This document shows, in pieces, positions 1-9,446 of a stretch of 64,000 nucleotides of DNA. Position numbers and translations under genes: made by a program. This DNA comes from Listeria floridensis FSL S10-1187. GTDB lineage: Bacteria; Bacillota; Bacilli; Lactobacillales; Listeriaceae. The stretch's first letter is position 1, and every line of letters starts with the position of its first letter. The stretch is taken from assembly GCF_000525875.1 (NCBI RefSeq), contig NZ_AODF01000001.1:186001-250000 (forward strand), in the 5' to 3' direction. Below the pieces are notes generated by a model. That model worked only from the letters and a program-made list of their open reading frames with translations. It made no database searches and had not been told where the DNA came from.

Positions 1-49
1 TAATAGAAAAGACTAGAGTTTTCATTACTACCCCAGCCTTTTCTTCTGT

Positions 50-556
50 CTACTTTTCTATCATTAGTTCAATCGCTCTCATCTTGTTTTTTTTTGTACA
101 GTTTGAAAACCTTTCTTTCAAAAAATTCTCCTTGTAAAAAGAAAGGTATTCTTGTGTAAGCTCTTCTGCACCGTATTCCGCTTCCTCTTCATCTAACTCT
201 TCATCATCCAGCCACTGATAATAATGTTGTATTTCATGGGAAAGCGTATTAAGTGTATTAAACAGCATTTGAAAAACTCCATATTTTTGTTTCCCTTTGA
301 TAAAATCTCCTGTTGCGACTTTTATATAGGGTTCCTCCCTTTTTTCAAAAGGCGCAAAAAAAGTACCTGAAACCAGATTCCCATTTAGCGCAGTAATATA
401 TTCATCTGCTTTCACATAAACTCTTACCCTTTGCGGAAAATTATAATAGCTTCTCAACCATTCTCCATATTTTACAAATTCTTCTTTTAAAAACGGATCC
501 ACTTCTTTTTGGTTTGAGATTCTTATTCCTGACCTAGCAAATTGATTTCCGTTCAT
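50..556 (-). CDS. Uncharacterised HExxH (zincin-like) protein
   Basis: A 168-residue protein with no signal peptide or membrane segment. The centre carries SHEIQHYYQW, an HExxH zinc-binding motif, followed by a strongly acidic helix (DDEELDEEEAEYGAEE) whose glutamates could supply a third ligand. This is the layout of small zincin or SprT-like proteins, but I recognise no named family. It is the last gene of the minus-strand toxin island, about 120 bases behind the membrane protein of the displaced Rhs cassette. It could be a further immunity or effector remnant, or an unrelated gene. The ribosome-binding site before the ATG is weak. The protein is seen directly; the metal-binding role is inference from the motif. 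Confidence 0.6.
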   Translation of the reverse strand: MNGNQFARSGIRISNQKEVDPFLKEEFVKYGEWLRSYYNFPQRVRVYVKADEYITALNGNLVSGTFFAPFEKREEPYIKVATGDFIKGKQKYGVFQMLFNTLNTLSHEIQHYYQWLDDEELDEEEAEYGAEELTQEYLSFYKENFLKERFSNCTKKNKMRAIELMIEK

Positions 557-678
557 TGAATTATTTTATCCCTTCTTTATGCATCTTGCTCGGAGCATTC
601 TTGTTCAAGAGAATATAAAAGAAATCTATTATTAAAAAGACTAGTACCTATCCACAAATTTCTTTTACTTGCTATTGT

Positions 679-1053
679 TTATCGTATACTTAAAAACATG
701 AAACATATCTCTAAAACTAGCATAATTACCGTCCAACAAGTCATCATCACATACCAAAAAAAAAATTCTCACTTCTACGAAATCTTCTCAGAAAATAAAG
801 CAATACAAGGCTGAAGAAAATGGGTATGCTAATACTAATAATTAAAAACAAGCTAACTTTTCCGTACCAATATGTGGCTGCGGGATAAAAAATCAATACA
901 CTCACAATTAACATTGCATAGTTCATCCATATAAAGAAAGAAGGGACTTTTTTTCTCTATTTTCTTCTTATCCGCAATTAGCACGGTTGCCCCTGCAATT
1001 AGTATTGTAATGAATGAAAATATAAACATTAATATGGTCATCCAAAATCTCAT
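679..1053 (-). CDS. Multi-pass membrane protein, candidate immunity to the displaced Rhs tip (frame broken twice)
   Basis: Starts at an ATG behind AAGGAG, 20 bases after the orphan Rhs cassette stops. The uninterrupted frame gives only 66 residues. Removing one base from the seven-base run at 948-954 restores a long hydrophobic frame (continuing KKVPSFFIWMNYAMLIVSVL), and a second shift at the ten-base run 756-765 continues it to a TAA at 679. The restored product is about 123 residues with four membrane segments and basic loops between them. Rhs tip cassettes are normally followed by their cognate immunity gene, so the position suggests immunity. A membrane immunity protein would fit a toxin that acts at the membrane. 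The reading frame repair and the function are inferences. Confidence 0.55.
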
Positions 1054-1073
1054 AATTTAGTATCTCCTTCAAG

Positions 1074-1955
1074 TCATTTCCTAAATCTCTTCTTAATTTT
1101 AGATACTTGCCTTTTAATTATCTTTCTATAACTTTTTCCAGCTTTCCAATCTAAAGTTCTTTTTAAATGCTTTTTAGGATTTCTCTTCAAAGATTTATAA
1201 TTACTGGATACAGTAAACTTCATTGTTTTTACATTTTTCTTTACTCTTTTAGAAAATGTTAGTTTCCCATACTTTTTCTTTGAAAAAATCTTTTTCCCTA
1301 ATTTATAAGCATTAGCACCACCAAAACCAAATACTCGACCTACTCCTGTTTTGAACACACCCATAACAGCTCCCTTTGCAGCTGCTCGTACCACTCCTTT
1401 TGTACTTATTTTTCCTTTGCTAAATAAAATATATTTTCCCGTTTCGTAAGCAGCTCCACCGATAGCTGCCGCTGCCCACCAAGCTACATGTCCATCCGGA
1501 TCCACATACATCACTGGATTATTATTCGCATAGTTATACCCATTCATCGTCTGAGGATCATCTTCATCCCCTGGATCTGGGTCATATGCCGTAAACACTC
1601 CCTGCTCTGGCTCATAATAACGCGTACTGGCCAAGCTCCTTATCATACGTATAGCCTGCATATCCATAAGGATTCGCCTTCGCTTCCGCGGTCGTTGCCG
1701 TATCCGAAAGCACATTGCCCCACGCATCATACGTATACTCCACCACCAGCTTACCCGCTTCATTCGTCAGCGCCACGACGTCACCATGCGCATTATAGTG
1801 GTAGTAAAGCGTCTTCTCATTCATCTTCATCGCAAGACGAACATTATCATCCGAATACACATACTGTCGTGTCACTTTTCCAGCCGCATCTGTCTCATAC
1901 AAGACATCGATACTATCGCCATCATAATGATAATTCGTGACAACCCCGTCAACGT
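1074..1955 (-). pseudogene. Displaced (orphan) Rhs C-terminal cassette
   Basis: A promoterless, start-less copy of the last part of the neighbouring Rhs protein. Bases 1491-1955 repeat the end of the Rhs core (2715-3190) almost word for word, including GYTYDKELGQY, ARYYEPEQGVF and the terminal DPDG. After DPDG the two diverge completely. This copy continues with about 138 residues that begin with an Ala/Gly-rich hydrophobic stretch (AWWAAAAIGGAAYETGKY) and end in a very Lys/Arg-rich tail. An 11-base loss near 1620 shifts the frame inside the core, so this copy cannot be read straight through. Orphan tips of this kind are known in Rhs loci as silent alternatives that can replace the active tip by recombination through the shared core. 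Confidence 0.85.
1491..1955 (-). repeat. Direct repeat of the Rhs core end (partner 2715-3190)
   Basis: About 465 bases matching the 3' core of the full-length Rhs gene in the same orientation, with scattered substitutions and one 11-base gap. The similarity begins at the DPDG codons and stops abruptly near 1955, in the codons for VDGVVTNY. It provides the homology needed for exchange between the orphan and active tips. Confidence 0.88.
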
Positions 1956-2085
1956 ATGTATATGCCATTTTTACATTTGGCGAGTCCACTTGTAAATAGC
2001 TAATAAATCTTACTCATTCGCTGACTTTCATAATCCAGTTTGCATCATTTCAAAGGCTGTTTGATTCACTATTCTATTCTTAGCT

Positions 2086-2126
2086 AGTAGAAAAGAGCTT
2101 CCTATAAAAAAGAGCTCTTTTCTACT
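2086..2126 (-). terminator. Strong hairpin behind the small membrane-protein gene
   Basis: A perfect 14-base stem (AGTAGAAAAGAGCT and its complement) with a 13-base loop, about 50 bases past the stop of the gene ending at 2175. The T run that a classical terminator needs is missing after the stem on the minus strand, so this may be a terminator remnant or a processing hairpin. Confidence 0.5.
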
Positions 2127-2174
2127 GATAAGAATCTGTTTAAATACACATCATTTTTATAAAAAAATAACTCA

Positions 2175-2351
2175 TTAAAATATCTCTTTAGCAAAATTTA
2201 TAGCTGCAAAAAAACTATGGACACCCATTCCTATAACAACAAAAAATAATAAATACTTATTTGTTTTTTTTATAGGAAGATCAAGAACCACCCCGCACAA
2301 ATAGACACATAGTATGCTCATTAATGAATAGAATAGAAGTATGGCTATCAA
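2175..2351 (-). CDS. Small two-helix membrane protein, candidate Rhs immunity protein
   Basis: A 58-residue protein read from a TTG start eight bases behind a perfect GGAGG. It begins MIAILLFYSLMSILCVYLCG and has two hydrophobic helices joined by a short loop containing DLPIKKTNK, ending NFAKEIF. It lies 72 bases after the Rhs stop as written. If one base is removed from the A/T run at 2428-2435, the Rhs frame instead ends at 2366, directly on this gene's ribosome-binding site, suggesting translational coupling. Position directly behind an Rhs tip is the usual place for the immunity gene. There is no family match that I recognise. Confidence 0.6.
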   Translation of the reverse strand: MIAILLFYSLMSILCVYLCGVVLDLPIKKTNKYLLFFVVIGMGVHSFFAAINFAKEIF

Positions 2352-2423
2352 ATAAAAATCCTCCTTTATTTACGTTTTAAATACCTTTTATTTAGTTTTT
2401 TTTCTTTTGGTTGTTTTTTTGAT

Positions 2424-5400
2424 TTAGTTTTTTTTCTTTGGTGGCTTTTTCGAAGATTGCTTTTTCTTCTTGGGATGTTTTTTGCTTGTAAATTTATTTG
2501 TTATCTTTTTATAGATTTTAGTCTTTGAAATTGCTTTACGAGCATATTTTAACGCTCTTCCTGTACCACCAGAAATGCCCCCCCAGACAGCACCGTTTAA
2601 AGCCATTTTCCCAGCCTTTTTCCACGAAAACTTGCCTTTGTGTGTAACAGCGTATTCTATAAACCCCCATGCAGCCCCACCTGCTGCACCTGCAAGAATT
2701 CCATATATTATAAAGCCATCTGGATCAGTATACATCACCGGATTATTATTCGTATAATTATACCCATTCATCGTCTGAGGATCATCCTCATTCCCTGGAT
2801 CTGGGTCATATGCCGTAAACACACCTTGCTCTGGCTCATAATACCTCGCCATCAAGTAATACTGACCAAGCTCCTTATCATACGTATATCCTGCATACCC
2901 ATACGGATTCACCTTCGCTTCCGCGGTCGTTGCCGTATCCGAAAGCACATTCCCCCAAGCATCATACGCATATTCCGCAACGACCTTACCCGCTTCATTC
3001 GTCAGCGCGATCACGTCACCATGCGCATTGTAGTGATAATAAAGCGTCTTTCCATTCATCTTCATCGCAAGACGAACATTGTCATCCGAATACACATACT
3101 GCCGTGTTACTTTTCCAGACGCATCTGTCTCATACAAGACATCAATACTATCGCCATCATAATGATAATTCGTGACAACCCCATCAACCGTCTTCGAGAT
3201 TCGGCGGTTATCATCATCATATGCATACGTCGCAAACGGCGAACTCGCGCCTTTCTTCGTCACCGCAACTAACCGGTCACCCGTATCCCACGTATAACTG
3301 AACTTCCCATCACTCGTCCGATTTCCATTCACATCATACGTGAGTGCCGCGCCGTTCCAAGAAACCAACTGATTACCTTTATTATACGATGCCGCGATCG
3401 TTTTTGTCTCGCTTCCACTGATTGAAACGTGCGTCCGGTTTCCAAATCCGTCGTACGTATACGACTTCACCGTTCCATTCGGCAACGTTTCCTTCGTCAG
3501 CTGGTTCACCGCATCATATTCATAAAATGTCTTCCCGGTTTTCTTGTTCTCAATACTCGTCCGGTTGCTCGCCGCATCATACGTATAGCTTTCGTCGAGA
3601 ATGGCTTCCCCATCTTTATTCCCGATCGAAACATTCGTCACCTTCTGCGTGCTGTCATAGACATAATTCGCAGCCGTCTCATTTCCAGCCGTATACACCC
3701 CAACATTCCCAAACTCATCAAACTCAAAATACGCATTCTTACTGCCGTCATTCACTCGCGTATTTTGATCGAGATCATTGTAGGTATAAGCCGTTTTTGC
3801 ACTAAAACCATTATGACTAATGGAAACATCCGCAACCTTGTCCGTCTTTCCTTTATTGTTTGCACTTGGCGAATCTTTGTAGCTGTAACTGACCGAGCCA
3901 CCCCGTTCACTCACCTTCGTAATCCGATTCGCATCATCATACACCTTGTCCGTCACAATTCCGTTGATCTCATCCGTGACCTTCGTTTGATTCCCGTTTG
4001 GATCATATTGGAACTTAAACGCGCTTTCATCGTTCCATTTCACACCGCTGACACGGTCGGCCGAATCATACGTGCTTTCCGTCACGCGGCCATTTGGCAT
4101 AATCGCTTTGGTTTCATTTCCAGCCGCATCATATTCATAAACAATTTTACGACCAAGAGCATCTACAAATTCCGTGTTTTTATTATCCACATCGTAGACA
4201 AACTTGTTCTCTTGTGTCACTCCACCTGCCGTCACAAGCTTCGCTGTCGTATTTCCATTGTCATCGTACTGGTAAGAAACCGAAGTCCCATTTGCGAGTG
4301 TCGTTTTGGTCAAGGCATTATCCGCGTCATACGTCAACGATTTAGTGTTCCCTTTTTCGTCCGTTTCCGAGAGTTTATTCCCGTACTTGTCATACGTAAA
4401 ACTGATCTTTCTACCTTCCTCATCGTAACTTGCCGTAACATAATTCCCATCCGCATCATACTCATCGCGAGTCAGCACTTCGCCTTCCATGATCCGAATA
4501 TCATCAAACCAGACTTTCCCCGTAAGCGCCCCGCGGAACATCACATTCAGTTTAATCTCTTTGATCGGCTTTGTCGGCTTCACCACTACGGCGCTACGAT
4601 TCCAATCATTTGTACCAAGCGGAAGCGGTGCCTGCACATATTCCTTCGTGCCATCTTGATAAAGCACATCGCCCCAAATCGAATAGTCATTGACAAGCCC
4701 AGTACTTGACCCATTCGCCTTCGCATTTTCCGATTTTGACATCCCGGTAATCGTAACCGGTTTCGCCTGCTTCTGATTTAACGCAACAAACTGCCCCAAA
4801 TATGCCGGAGAATCCGCCGCACTCTTGCGCTCCATTTGAACCGCACTGTCGCCGCTGAATGATTCTCCATCAACAATACTTAACGCTGCCGCTGCACTAT
4901 TTCCCGTCCGAACCCAGCTTGCCGCTGTTTGAATCGAATGATCTTCAAAACTATTATTCTCAGCCGGATTATAGCTTGATGCTACACTACCCTTTTCTAA
5001 TTGGACATTATCGTACCAAACCGCACCTTTTCCGTTACCTCCTGCGGCTTGCTCATTGTCCAAATACAAATACAATTTGCGTGTCTCTTTCGTCGTCTTA
5101 AACGTGAGCTGCTTGCGAACCCAACCGCTGTTATATTTCAGCGAAGTGGGGCGGTTAGCCTGCCACGCATTGCCATCCGTAATATCCTTTCCGTTTGCAT
5201 CTTGCAAACGGGCAATCAAAATCCCATCCGACTTCGTCATGCCCTCGGCTTTCGTCCACGCGCTAAACGTATACGTTGTTTCCGGCTCCACATCCACGCG
5301 CTGAATCGCTGCAATGTAGCCTCGGTCCGCGCCAGATGCTTGACTAGTCACCTTAATCGACCCGCTGCCGCCAAGCGCTCCGTTCATTTGCTGCGTGCTA

Positions 5401-8400
5401 TCAAAACCAATTCCGCCAGTCGCATTCACCCGCGTCATTGCCCATCCAGTAAGCGCCGTTCCTTTTTCAAACCCACTATTTTGAACGAGATTCTCCGCCG
5501 CAGCTAGCTCTCCACTACCACGAATGGCATTGCCATAAGCATCATATTGCGTCACAGAAGAACGATTCGATTCTGTCTTCAGCGTTTCCGAAACCGCATC
5601 TGCACCATCGTACGCAATCGTTGTTTTGCGCCCTTCCGTATCCGTAGCAGAAGTCACATCATTGTTGTCGTTATACGTGAAACTTTCCGTTCCGTATGCA
5701 TCTGTCACTTCCGTAACGTTTCCATCCGCATCATACTTATACGTTTCTGACTGCCCTTTTGGATTCACTTCTTTAATCAAATTATTCGATTCATACGTAT
5801 AACTTGTCGTCAGTTTCAGCCCATCGGCATCGACAATTTCCTTTTTCGGATTGCCGGCATCATTATACTCATAAACCGTCTTTTTCTTCTTCTCATTCGT
5901 AAGCGTTGCCGTTTGCGCATCTTGATCATAACTAAGCGTCGTCTTCTTCCCAACCGGGTCCGTAATCTCAACTAATTTTTCATCCTGATACACAAACTTC
6001 GTCTCATAAGGCTTTTCTTCCGTGTGCTTTGGATCATAAATCGCTGTAAGAAGCCCATCCGTGTAGCCATAACGATAAAGCTTGCCGCGTGCCGTCGAAG
6101 AAGCCGTCAGCTCACCGAGATCATTATACGTATACGTGATCGTCCGTCCTTCCGGTCCAACCAGTTTCGTCACCAGATCGCCCGTGTACGTGATCGTCAC
6201 CGTCCGCCCCGAAGCGTCCTTAATCGTCACAAGCTTGCCGCCCGAATAGCCGTACGTCAGCTGATTGCCGCTTGTATCCTTTTCAGAAGCCAACCGACCA
6301 TCTGTTAAATACCGAGTTTCTGATTTATCCTCTTCCACTTTCAAATAGCCGTCCGCTGACTTTGTAATCTCCGAGTAAATTCCTGGCGGCGCTTCGTACT
6401 TATCCGCTTTTTTCTTAAAGCGATGTACCTTCTTGTCAGATTCCACCCATAGCAAATCCCCATTTGCTTCTTCAATCAGTCTCTCTTCAAGTGTACTCGA
6501 CCAACCTTTTCCAAATAGTCCCGTTCCGTCGTCCTGACTATTAAACGTCCGGTCAATATTGATACTTGGACCGCGGCCTTCTAAATTAAAGTCTGTTTCA
6601 TGGAACAAGAAATTCCCGTTCGTGGCATTCACTTCACCGCCGCGTACATCGATACTTGTCCAGTAATCGACCATTCCGAGCTGTTTGTTCAAGTTTTCTG
6701 GAATCGTTGGCGTTGCCGGCTCTGATTGACTACTTGCCGCGTGATTATTCGCCTTTTGATACGCGATCACACGGAACCAGTAATTTGTCCGATCCTTATA
6801 ATTCCCGCCAGAATTCGTGTACACCGGTGAAGGATCGCGCGCAAGTTCCGCCCCGTTCCCATCCGAGTGCAGCGCAAACTTGCCCTCTGCGATTTCTGCC
6901 TTTGTCGGCCAAATCCCTTTATGTTGCGTCGTCCATTTCGTCACATTCCCAACATCATAACTTTCATACGATTTCCCATTGAAGACAAGCACCTTGTAGC
7001 CGTCGGCAATCGGACTCGCATCCCAGTTCAACTCCACATAACCCGTTTCCTTATGCGACAGATTCGCGTAAGCTTTTGCCTGAGGTGCTTTCGGCTTCTC
7101 AAGCGGCAAATACGCATTCACAATGTCCGAATATGGACTTTCCCCACCAGGATAAATGGCGCGGATACGGACAGTATAACGTGTTTGATTGCGGAACCAA
7201 GAAAATCCTAGCGCCTGATACGTATTTTCATACAACTGACGCGGATCGAGCATCAACTCTTGACCTTTAGCATCTTCATGGTACTCAAATTCGCCAGCAT
7301 CGAGCTCGGCTTGCGTCGGGAAAATTTTCTTGCCTTTTGAAGTCCAACTCGTGTTCTTCCCCGCAGAAAAGAAGTAATCATCATTTCCGTTGTTCAAAAT
7401 CACTTCATATTCTGTTGCACCTGCTACCGCCGGCCATGACACATCTAAATAACCCGTGCCTGTCCCTTCGCCGTTCGAGTGTGCACTCACGGTCGGTTTC
7501 GTCGGCGCATTATACGAATACGTTACTTCAAGATACGGATAACTCGTATTATTTTCTGCAGCTACGAGCTTTTTCCAATAAGTCTGATCAATATTCGTTC
7601 CAAGTCGGAATCCATAGTTTGGGCGCGCTCCGCTTGCCCAAGCCTGCACGGTATTGGCCACATCAACCGTTGCCCACTGTGCCCGTCCGACATTAACCGT
7701 CCCAATCCGATTTACACCCGGCTGATTGTTCCACGTAACCTGCCACGGCGACCAGCTTCCCGCAACCTCGTAAACCCAAATATCATTTTTCAGCGTTGGC
7801 GACATATGCCAGATGTTATACATTTTAAGCTTCGCGCTCGAGATAGTCGCTTTTTGGAGCGTTGACGTATCCATTCGCAGGAATGCCGCGTTATTTCCCG
7901 TGCTCTCGTCCCACTTTCCAAGCTTGAGCGTATAAGCATTCTGCCCCGAATCCCAGAGCGAACTGCCGATATTCGTTTGATTCGGATAAGCCGAGTTTAT
8001 ATTCGTGTTGTAAATGTCGTCTATCCGAATGGATGGGTCGACATAGACCGGATACACCCGTTCCGCGTCATTCAGCCAGTCCGTATCCACCTTCAGTTCA
8101 AGTTGATAAACCGTCTTCGTGAGCGTTTTCAGTTCAAAGTGGACATCATCAGAACGCTTGGCGTCACCCGTGCCTTCGTCCACATTTGAATCCGTCATAT
8201 AAGGCTTAGGCAGCGTGTAAATGACCTCGCCCGCCTTATCTTTAAAAACAATATCGCCGTTTTCAGCTTGCATTGGCGTTAATTTCGTTTCAATTTGATA
8301 CACATACGTATCTATTTCATTTTTTTCATGCAGAACAATATCTTCTTTCACAGAACGGTTAAACGTAAAGTGACGCAAATCCGTTGCCGCAAAAATATCT

Positions 8401-8900
8401 TTGTAGAGAATTTGATTCTCCTCATATTCAGCCGCTTGATCCGTCACATCAATTTCCGTTTCACCTTGCTTGGCTCCCTTTAAGGCAAACGAAACTTCCG
8501 CTCCTTCTTGCGTTAATTTCTGATATTGCCCTTTTTCCATTTTTTCTAAAAATTCTATTTGCAATTCTGTTTGTTTCGGTTGAACAATTTGTTTAGGTTG
8601 ATCTTGTTCCAAATTTGGATCAACCGGTTCTAGCTCCCCGTCAACATCCACATGAACGGGTTCCGAATAAATCTGCTTCGTAAAAGTGCCATCATGATTA
8701 TCAAAAACCACTTCATTTTCAGTCCGTTCAGAGACAACTTCCGTAGGTTTTTGCTCTTTCGTCGTTGCTGTTTTTTCTGTTGCAGCGCTATCATTTGGCG
8801 TATTTTCTCTTGCGGCGCTTCCGTCGTAAGCTGGAAGGAGTGAAAATACAAGACTCGCTGCCATTAAGCTAAGAAATCCCTTTTTTAATCTTTTCTTCAT
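2424..8900 (-). CDS. Sec-exported Rhs/YD-repeat protein (WapA-like polymorphic toxin)
   Basis: About 2158 residues. I chose the ATG at 8900 because it has AGGGAG in front and begins a classical signal peptide (MKKRLKKGFLSLMAASLVFS). Order of parts: export signal; a DNRLRE-like beta domain around residues 320-500 (VDPSIRIDD, WNNQPGVNRIG); two fibronectin-like segments; a DUF6531-type entry (GGEVNATNGNFLF); YD repeats; two carbohydrate-binding-like jelly-roll segments starting near ENLVQNSGFEKG; more YD repeats; and the conserved core end NNNPVMYTDPDG. The variable tip after DPDG is 96 residues: Gly/Ala-rich hydrophobic ([17 protein letters not shown]), then a Lys-rich tail. Removing one base in the run 2428-2435 would extend the tip to 2366. 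Known relatives (B. subtilis WapA) are cell-wall toxins for contact-dependent inhibition. The activity of this tip is unknown to me. Confidence 0.9.
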   Translation of the reverse strand: MKKRLKKGFLSLMAASLVFSLLPAYDGSAARENTPNDSAATEKTATTKEQKPTEVVSERTENEVVFDNHDGTFTKQIYSEPVHVDVDGELEPVDPNLEQDQPKQIVQPKQTELQIEFLEKMEKGQYQKLTQEGAEVSFALKGAKQGETEIDVTDQAAEYEENQILYKDIFAATDLRHFTFNRSVKEDIVLHEKNEIDTYVYQIETKLTPMQAENGDIVFKDKAGEVIYTLPKPYMTDSNVDEGTGDAKRSDDVHFELKTLTKTVYQLELKVDTDWLNDAERVYPVYVDPSIRIDDIYNTNINSAYPNQTNIGSSLWDSGQNAYTLKLGKWDESTGNNAAFLRMDTSTLQKATISSAKLKMYNIWHMSPTLKNDIWVYEVAGSWSPWQVTWNNQPGVNRIGTVNVGRAQWATVDVANTVQAWASGARPNYGFRLGTNIDQTYWKKLVAAENNTSYPYLEVTYSYNAPTKPTVSAHSNGEGTGTGYLDVSWPAVAGATEYEVILNNGNDDYFFSAGKNTSWTSKGKKIFPTQAELDAGEFEYHEDAKGQELMLDPRQLYENTYQALGFSWFRNQTRYTVRIRAIYPGGESPYSDIVNAYLPLEKPKAPQAKAYANLSHKETGYVELNWDASPIADGYKVLVFNGKSYESYDVGNVTKWTTQHKGIWPTKAEIAEGKFALHSDGNGAELARDPSPVYTNSGGNYKDRTNYWFRVIAYQKANNHAASSQSEPATPTIPENLNKQLGMVDYWTSIDVRGGEVNATNGNFLFHETDFNLEGRGPSINIDRTFNSQDDGTGLFGKGWSSTLEERLIEEANGDLLWVESDKKVHRFKKKADKYEAPPGIYSEITKSADGYLKVEEDKSETRYLTDGRLASEKDTSGNQLTYGYSGGKLVTIKDASGRTVTITYTGDLVTKLVGPEGRTITYTYNDLGELTASSTARGKLYRYGYTDGLLTAIYDPKHTEEKPYETKFVYQDEKLVEITDPVGKKTTLSYDQDAQTATLTNEKKKKTVYEYNDAGNPKKEIVDADGLKLTTSYTYESNNLIKEVNPKGQSETYKYDADGNVTEVTDAYGTESFTYNDNNDVTSATDTEGRKTTIAYDGADAVSETLKTESNRSSVTQYDAYGNAIRGSGELAAAENLVQNSGFEKGTALTGWAMTRVNATGGIGFDSTQQMNGALGGSGSIKVTSQASGADRGYIAAIQRVDVEPETTYTFSAWTKAEGMTKSDGILIARLQDANGKDITDGNAWQANRPTSLKYNSGWVRKQLTFKTTKETRKLYLYLDNEQAAGGNGKGAVWYDNVQLEKGSVASSYNPAENNSFEDHSIQTAASWVRTGNSAAAALSIVDGESFSGDSAVQMERKSAADSPAYLGQFVALNQKQAKPVTITGMSKSENAKANGSSTGLVNDYSIWGDVLYQDGTKEYVQAPLPLGTNDWNRSAVVVKPTKPIKEIKLNVMFRGALTGKVWFDDIRIMEGEVLTRDEYDADGNYVTASYDEEGRKISFTYDKYGNKLSETDEKGNTKSLTYDADNALTKTTLANGTSVSYQYDDNGNTTAKLVTAGGVTQENKFVYDVDNKNTEFVDALGRKIVYEYDAAGNETKAIMPNGRVTESTYDSADRVSGVKWNDESAFKFQYDPNGNQTKVTDEINGIVTDKVYDDANRITKVSERGGSVSYSYKDSPSANNKGKTDKVADVSISHNGFSAKTAYTYNDLDQNTRVNDGSKNAYFEFDEFGNVGVYTAGNETAANYVYDSTQKVTNVSIGNKDGEAILDESYTYDAASNRTSIENKKTGKTFYEYDAVNQLTKETLPNGTVKSYTYDGFGNRTHVSISGSETKTIAASYNKGNQLVSWNGAALTYDVNGNRTSDGKFSYTWDTGDRLVAVTKKGASSPFATYAYDDDNRRISKTVDGVVTNYHYDGDSIDVLYETDASGKVTRQYVYSDDNVRLAMKMNGKTLYYHYNAHGDVIALTNEAGKVVAEYAYDAWGNVLSDTATTAEAKVNPYGYAGYTYDKELGQYYLMARYYEPEQGVFTAYDPDPGNEDDPQTMNGYNYTNNNPVMYTDPDGFIIYGILAGAAGGAAWGFIEYAVTHKGKFSWKKAGKMALNGAVWGGISGGTGRALKYARKAISKTKIYKKITNKFTSKKHPKKKKQSSKKPPKKKN

Positions 8901-9174
8901 GGCTTTTCTCCCTTTTTCTATGTATTTATTCACCGCGATTTCCTTATAAAGCGGCTTATTCTTAACGTAACAAACATATAACAATGTGTCAATTATGTAA
9001 ATAATTACATAGGTACGAAACATTCACTTAATAAAACAGAAAAATCATTCTTTTTTAATTTAAGATCGCTTCGAAGTAATATTTTACACACCCCGTTTCC
9101 CTTGGCCAAACTGATTTTCAGACAAAAAAAATAGAAGAGCTAGACTAGACCTTCCCTTCCATAGCTCTTTCCAT

Positions 9175-9442
9175 TCAAAGTTTTTTAAAGTTATTCTCCG
9201 CTTTTTCAACAGCTTTCTTGGCTGATTTGCTCCATTTTCCTTTAACCACCTCTGAAAATTTTTCCAAATATTTTTCATTGGACTGCTTAAACGTCTGAAT
9301 CGCTTCTTTTTTTTCGTTCTTTACAAATCAATTTTCGATTTTCCGAAGTTGTCCTTGCGTGACTTGCTGTATAAGTGCTAATCAGCATTTTGTCGAGTTT
9401 CTTTTCTGCATCCTCAAGTAAATCTGCTAATAGGTTACTCAT
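9175..9442 (-). pseudogene. Small helical partner gene of the lipase locus (decayed)
   Basis: Starts MSNLLADLLEDAEKKL behind GGAG, five bases after the upstream gene. The initial frame runs into poor sequence and stops early, whereas another frame gives convincing helical protein: IQQVTQGQLRKIEN, a TGA, then FVKNEKKEAIQTFKQ and onward to ENNFKKL. At least one shift near 9380 and one in-frame stop near 9331 are needed, and neither lies in a long base run, so this looks like true decay. The size (about 88 residues) and position match the DUF3130-type helical partners found beside type VII-secreted LXG and lipase toxins, but the sequence is too damaged to assign a family firmly. Confidence 0.5.
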
Positions 9443-9446
9443 TTCA

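Noticed and set aside
1488-1995. Plus-strand frames across the orphan Rhs cassette
   Set aside because: Antisense reading of the same duplicated core; the equivalent frames appear opposite the main Rhs gene and have no protein-like features.
2175-2351. The two-helix protein as a type I toxin or holin
   Set aside because: No antisense RNA or lysin gene is visible, and its tight position behind the Rhs tip fits immunity better.
2424-8900. Many plus-strand open frames across the Rhs gene, including one of 426 codons
   Set aside because: They lie opposite repetitive YD-repeat codons, lack ribosome-binding sites and give Arg/Ile-rich or Ser/His-rich sequence without domain signs.
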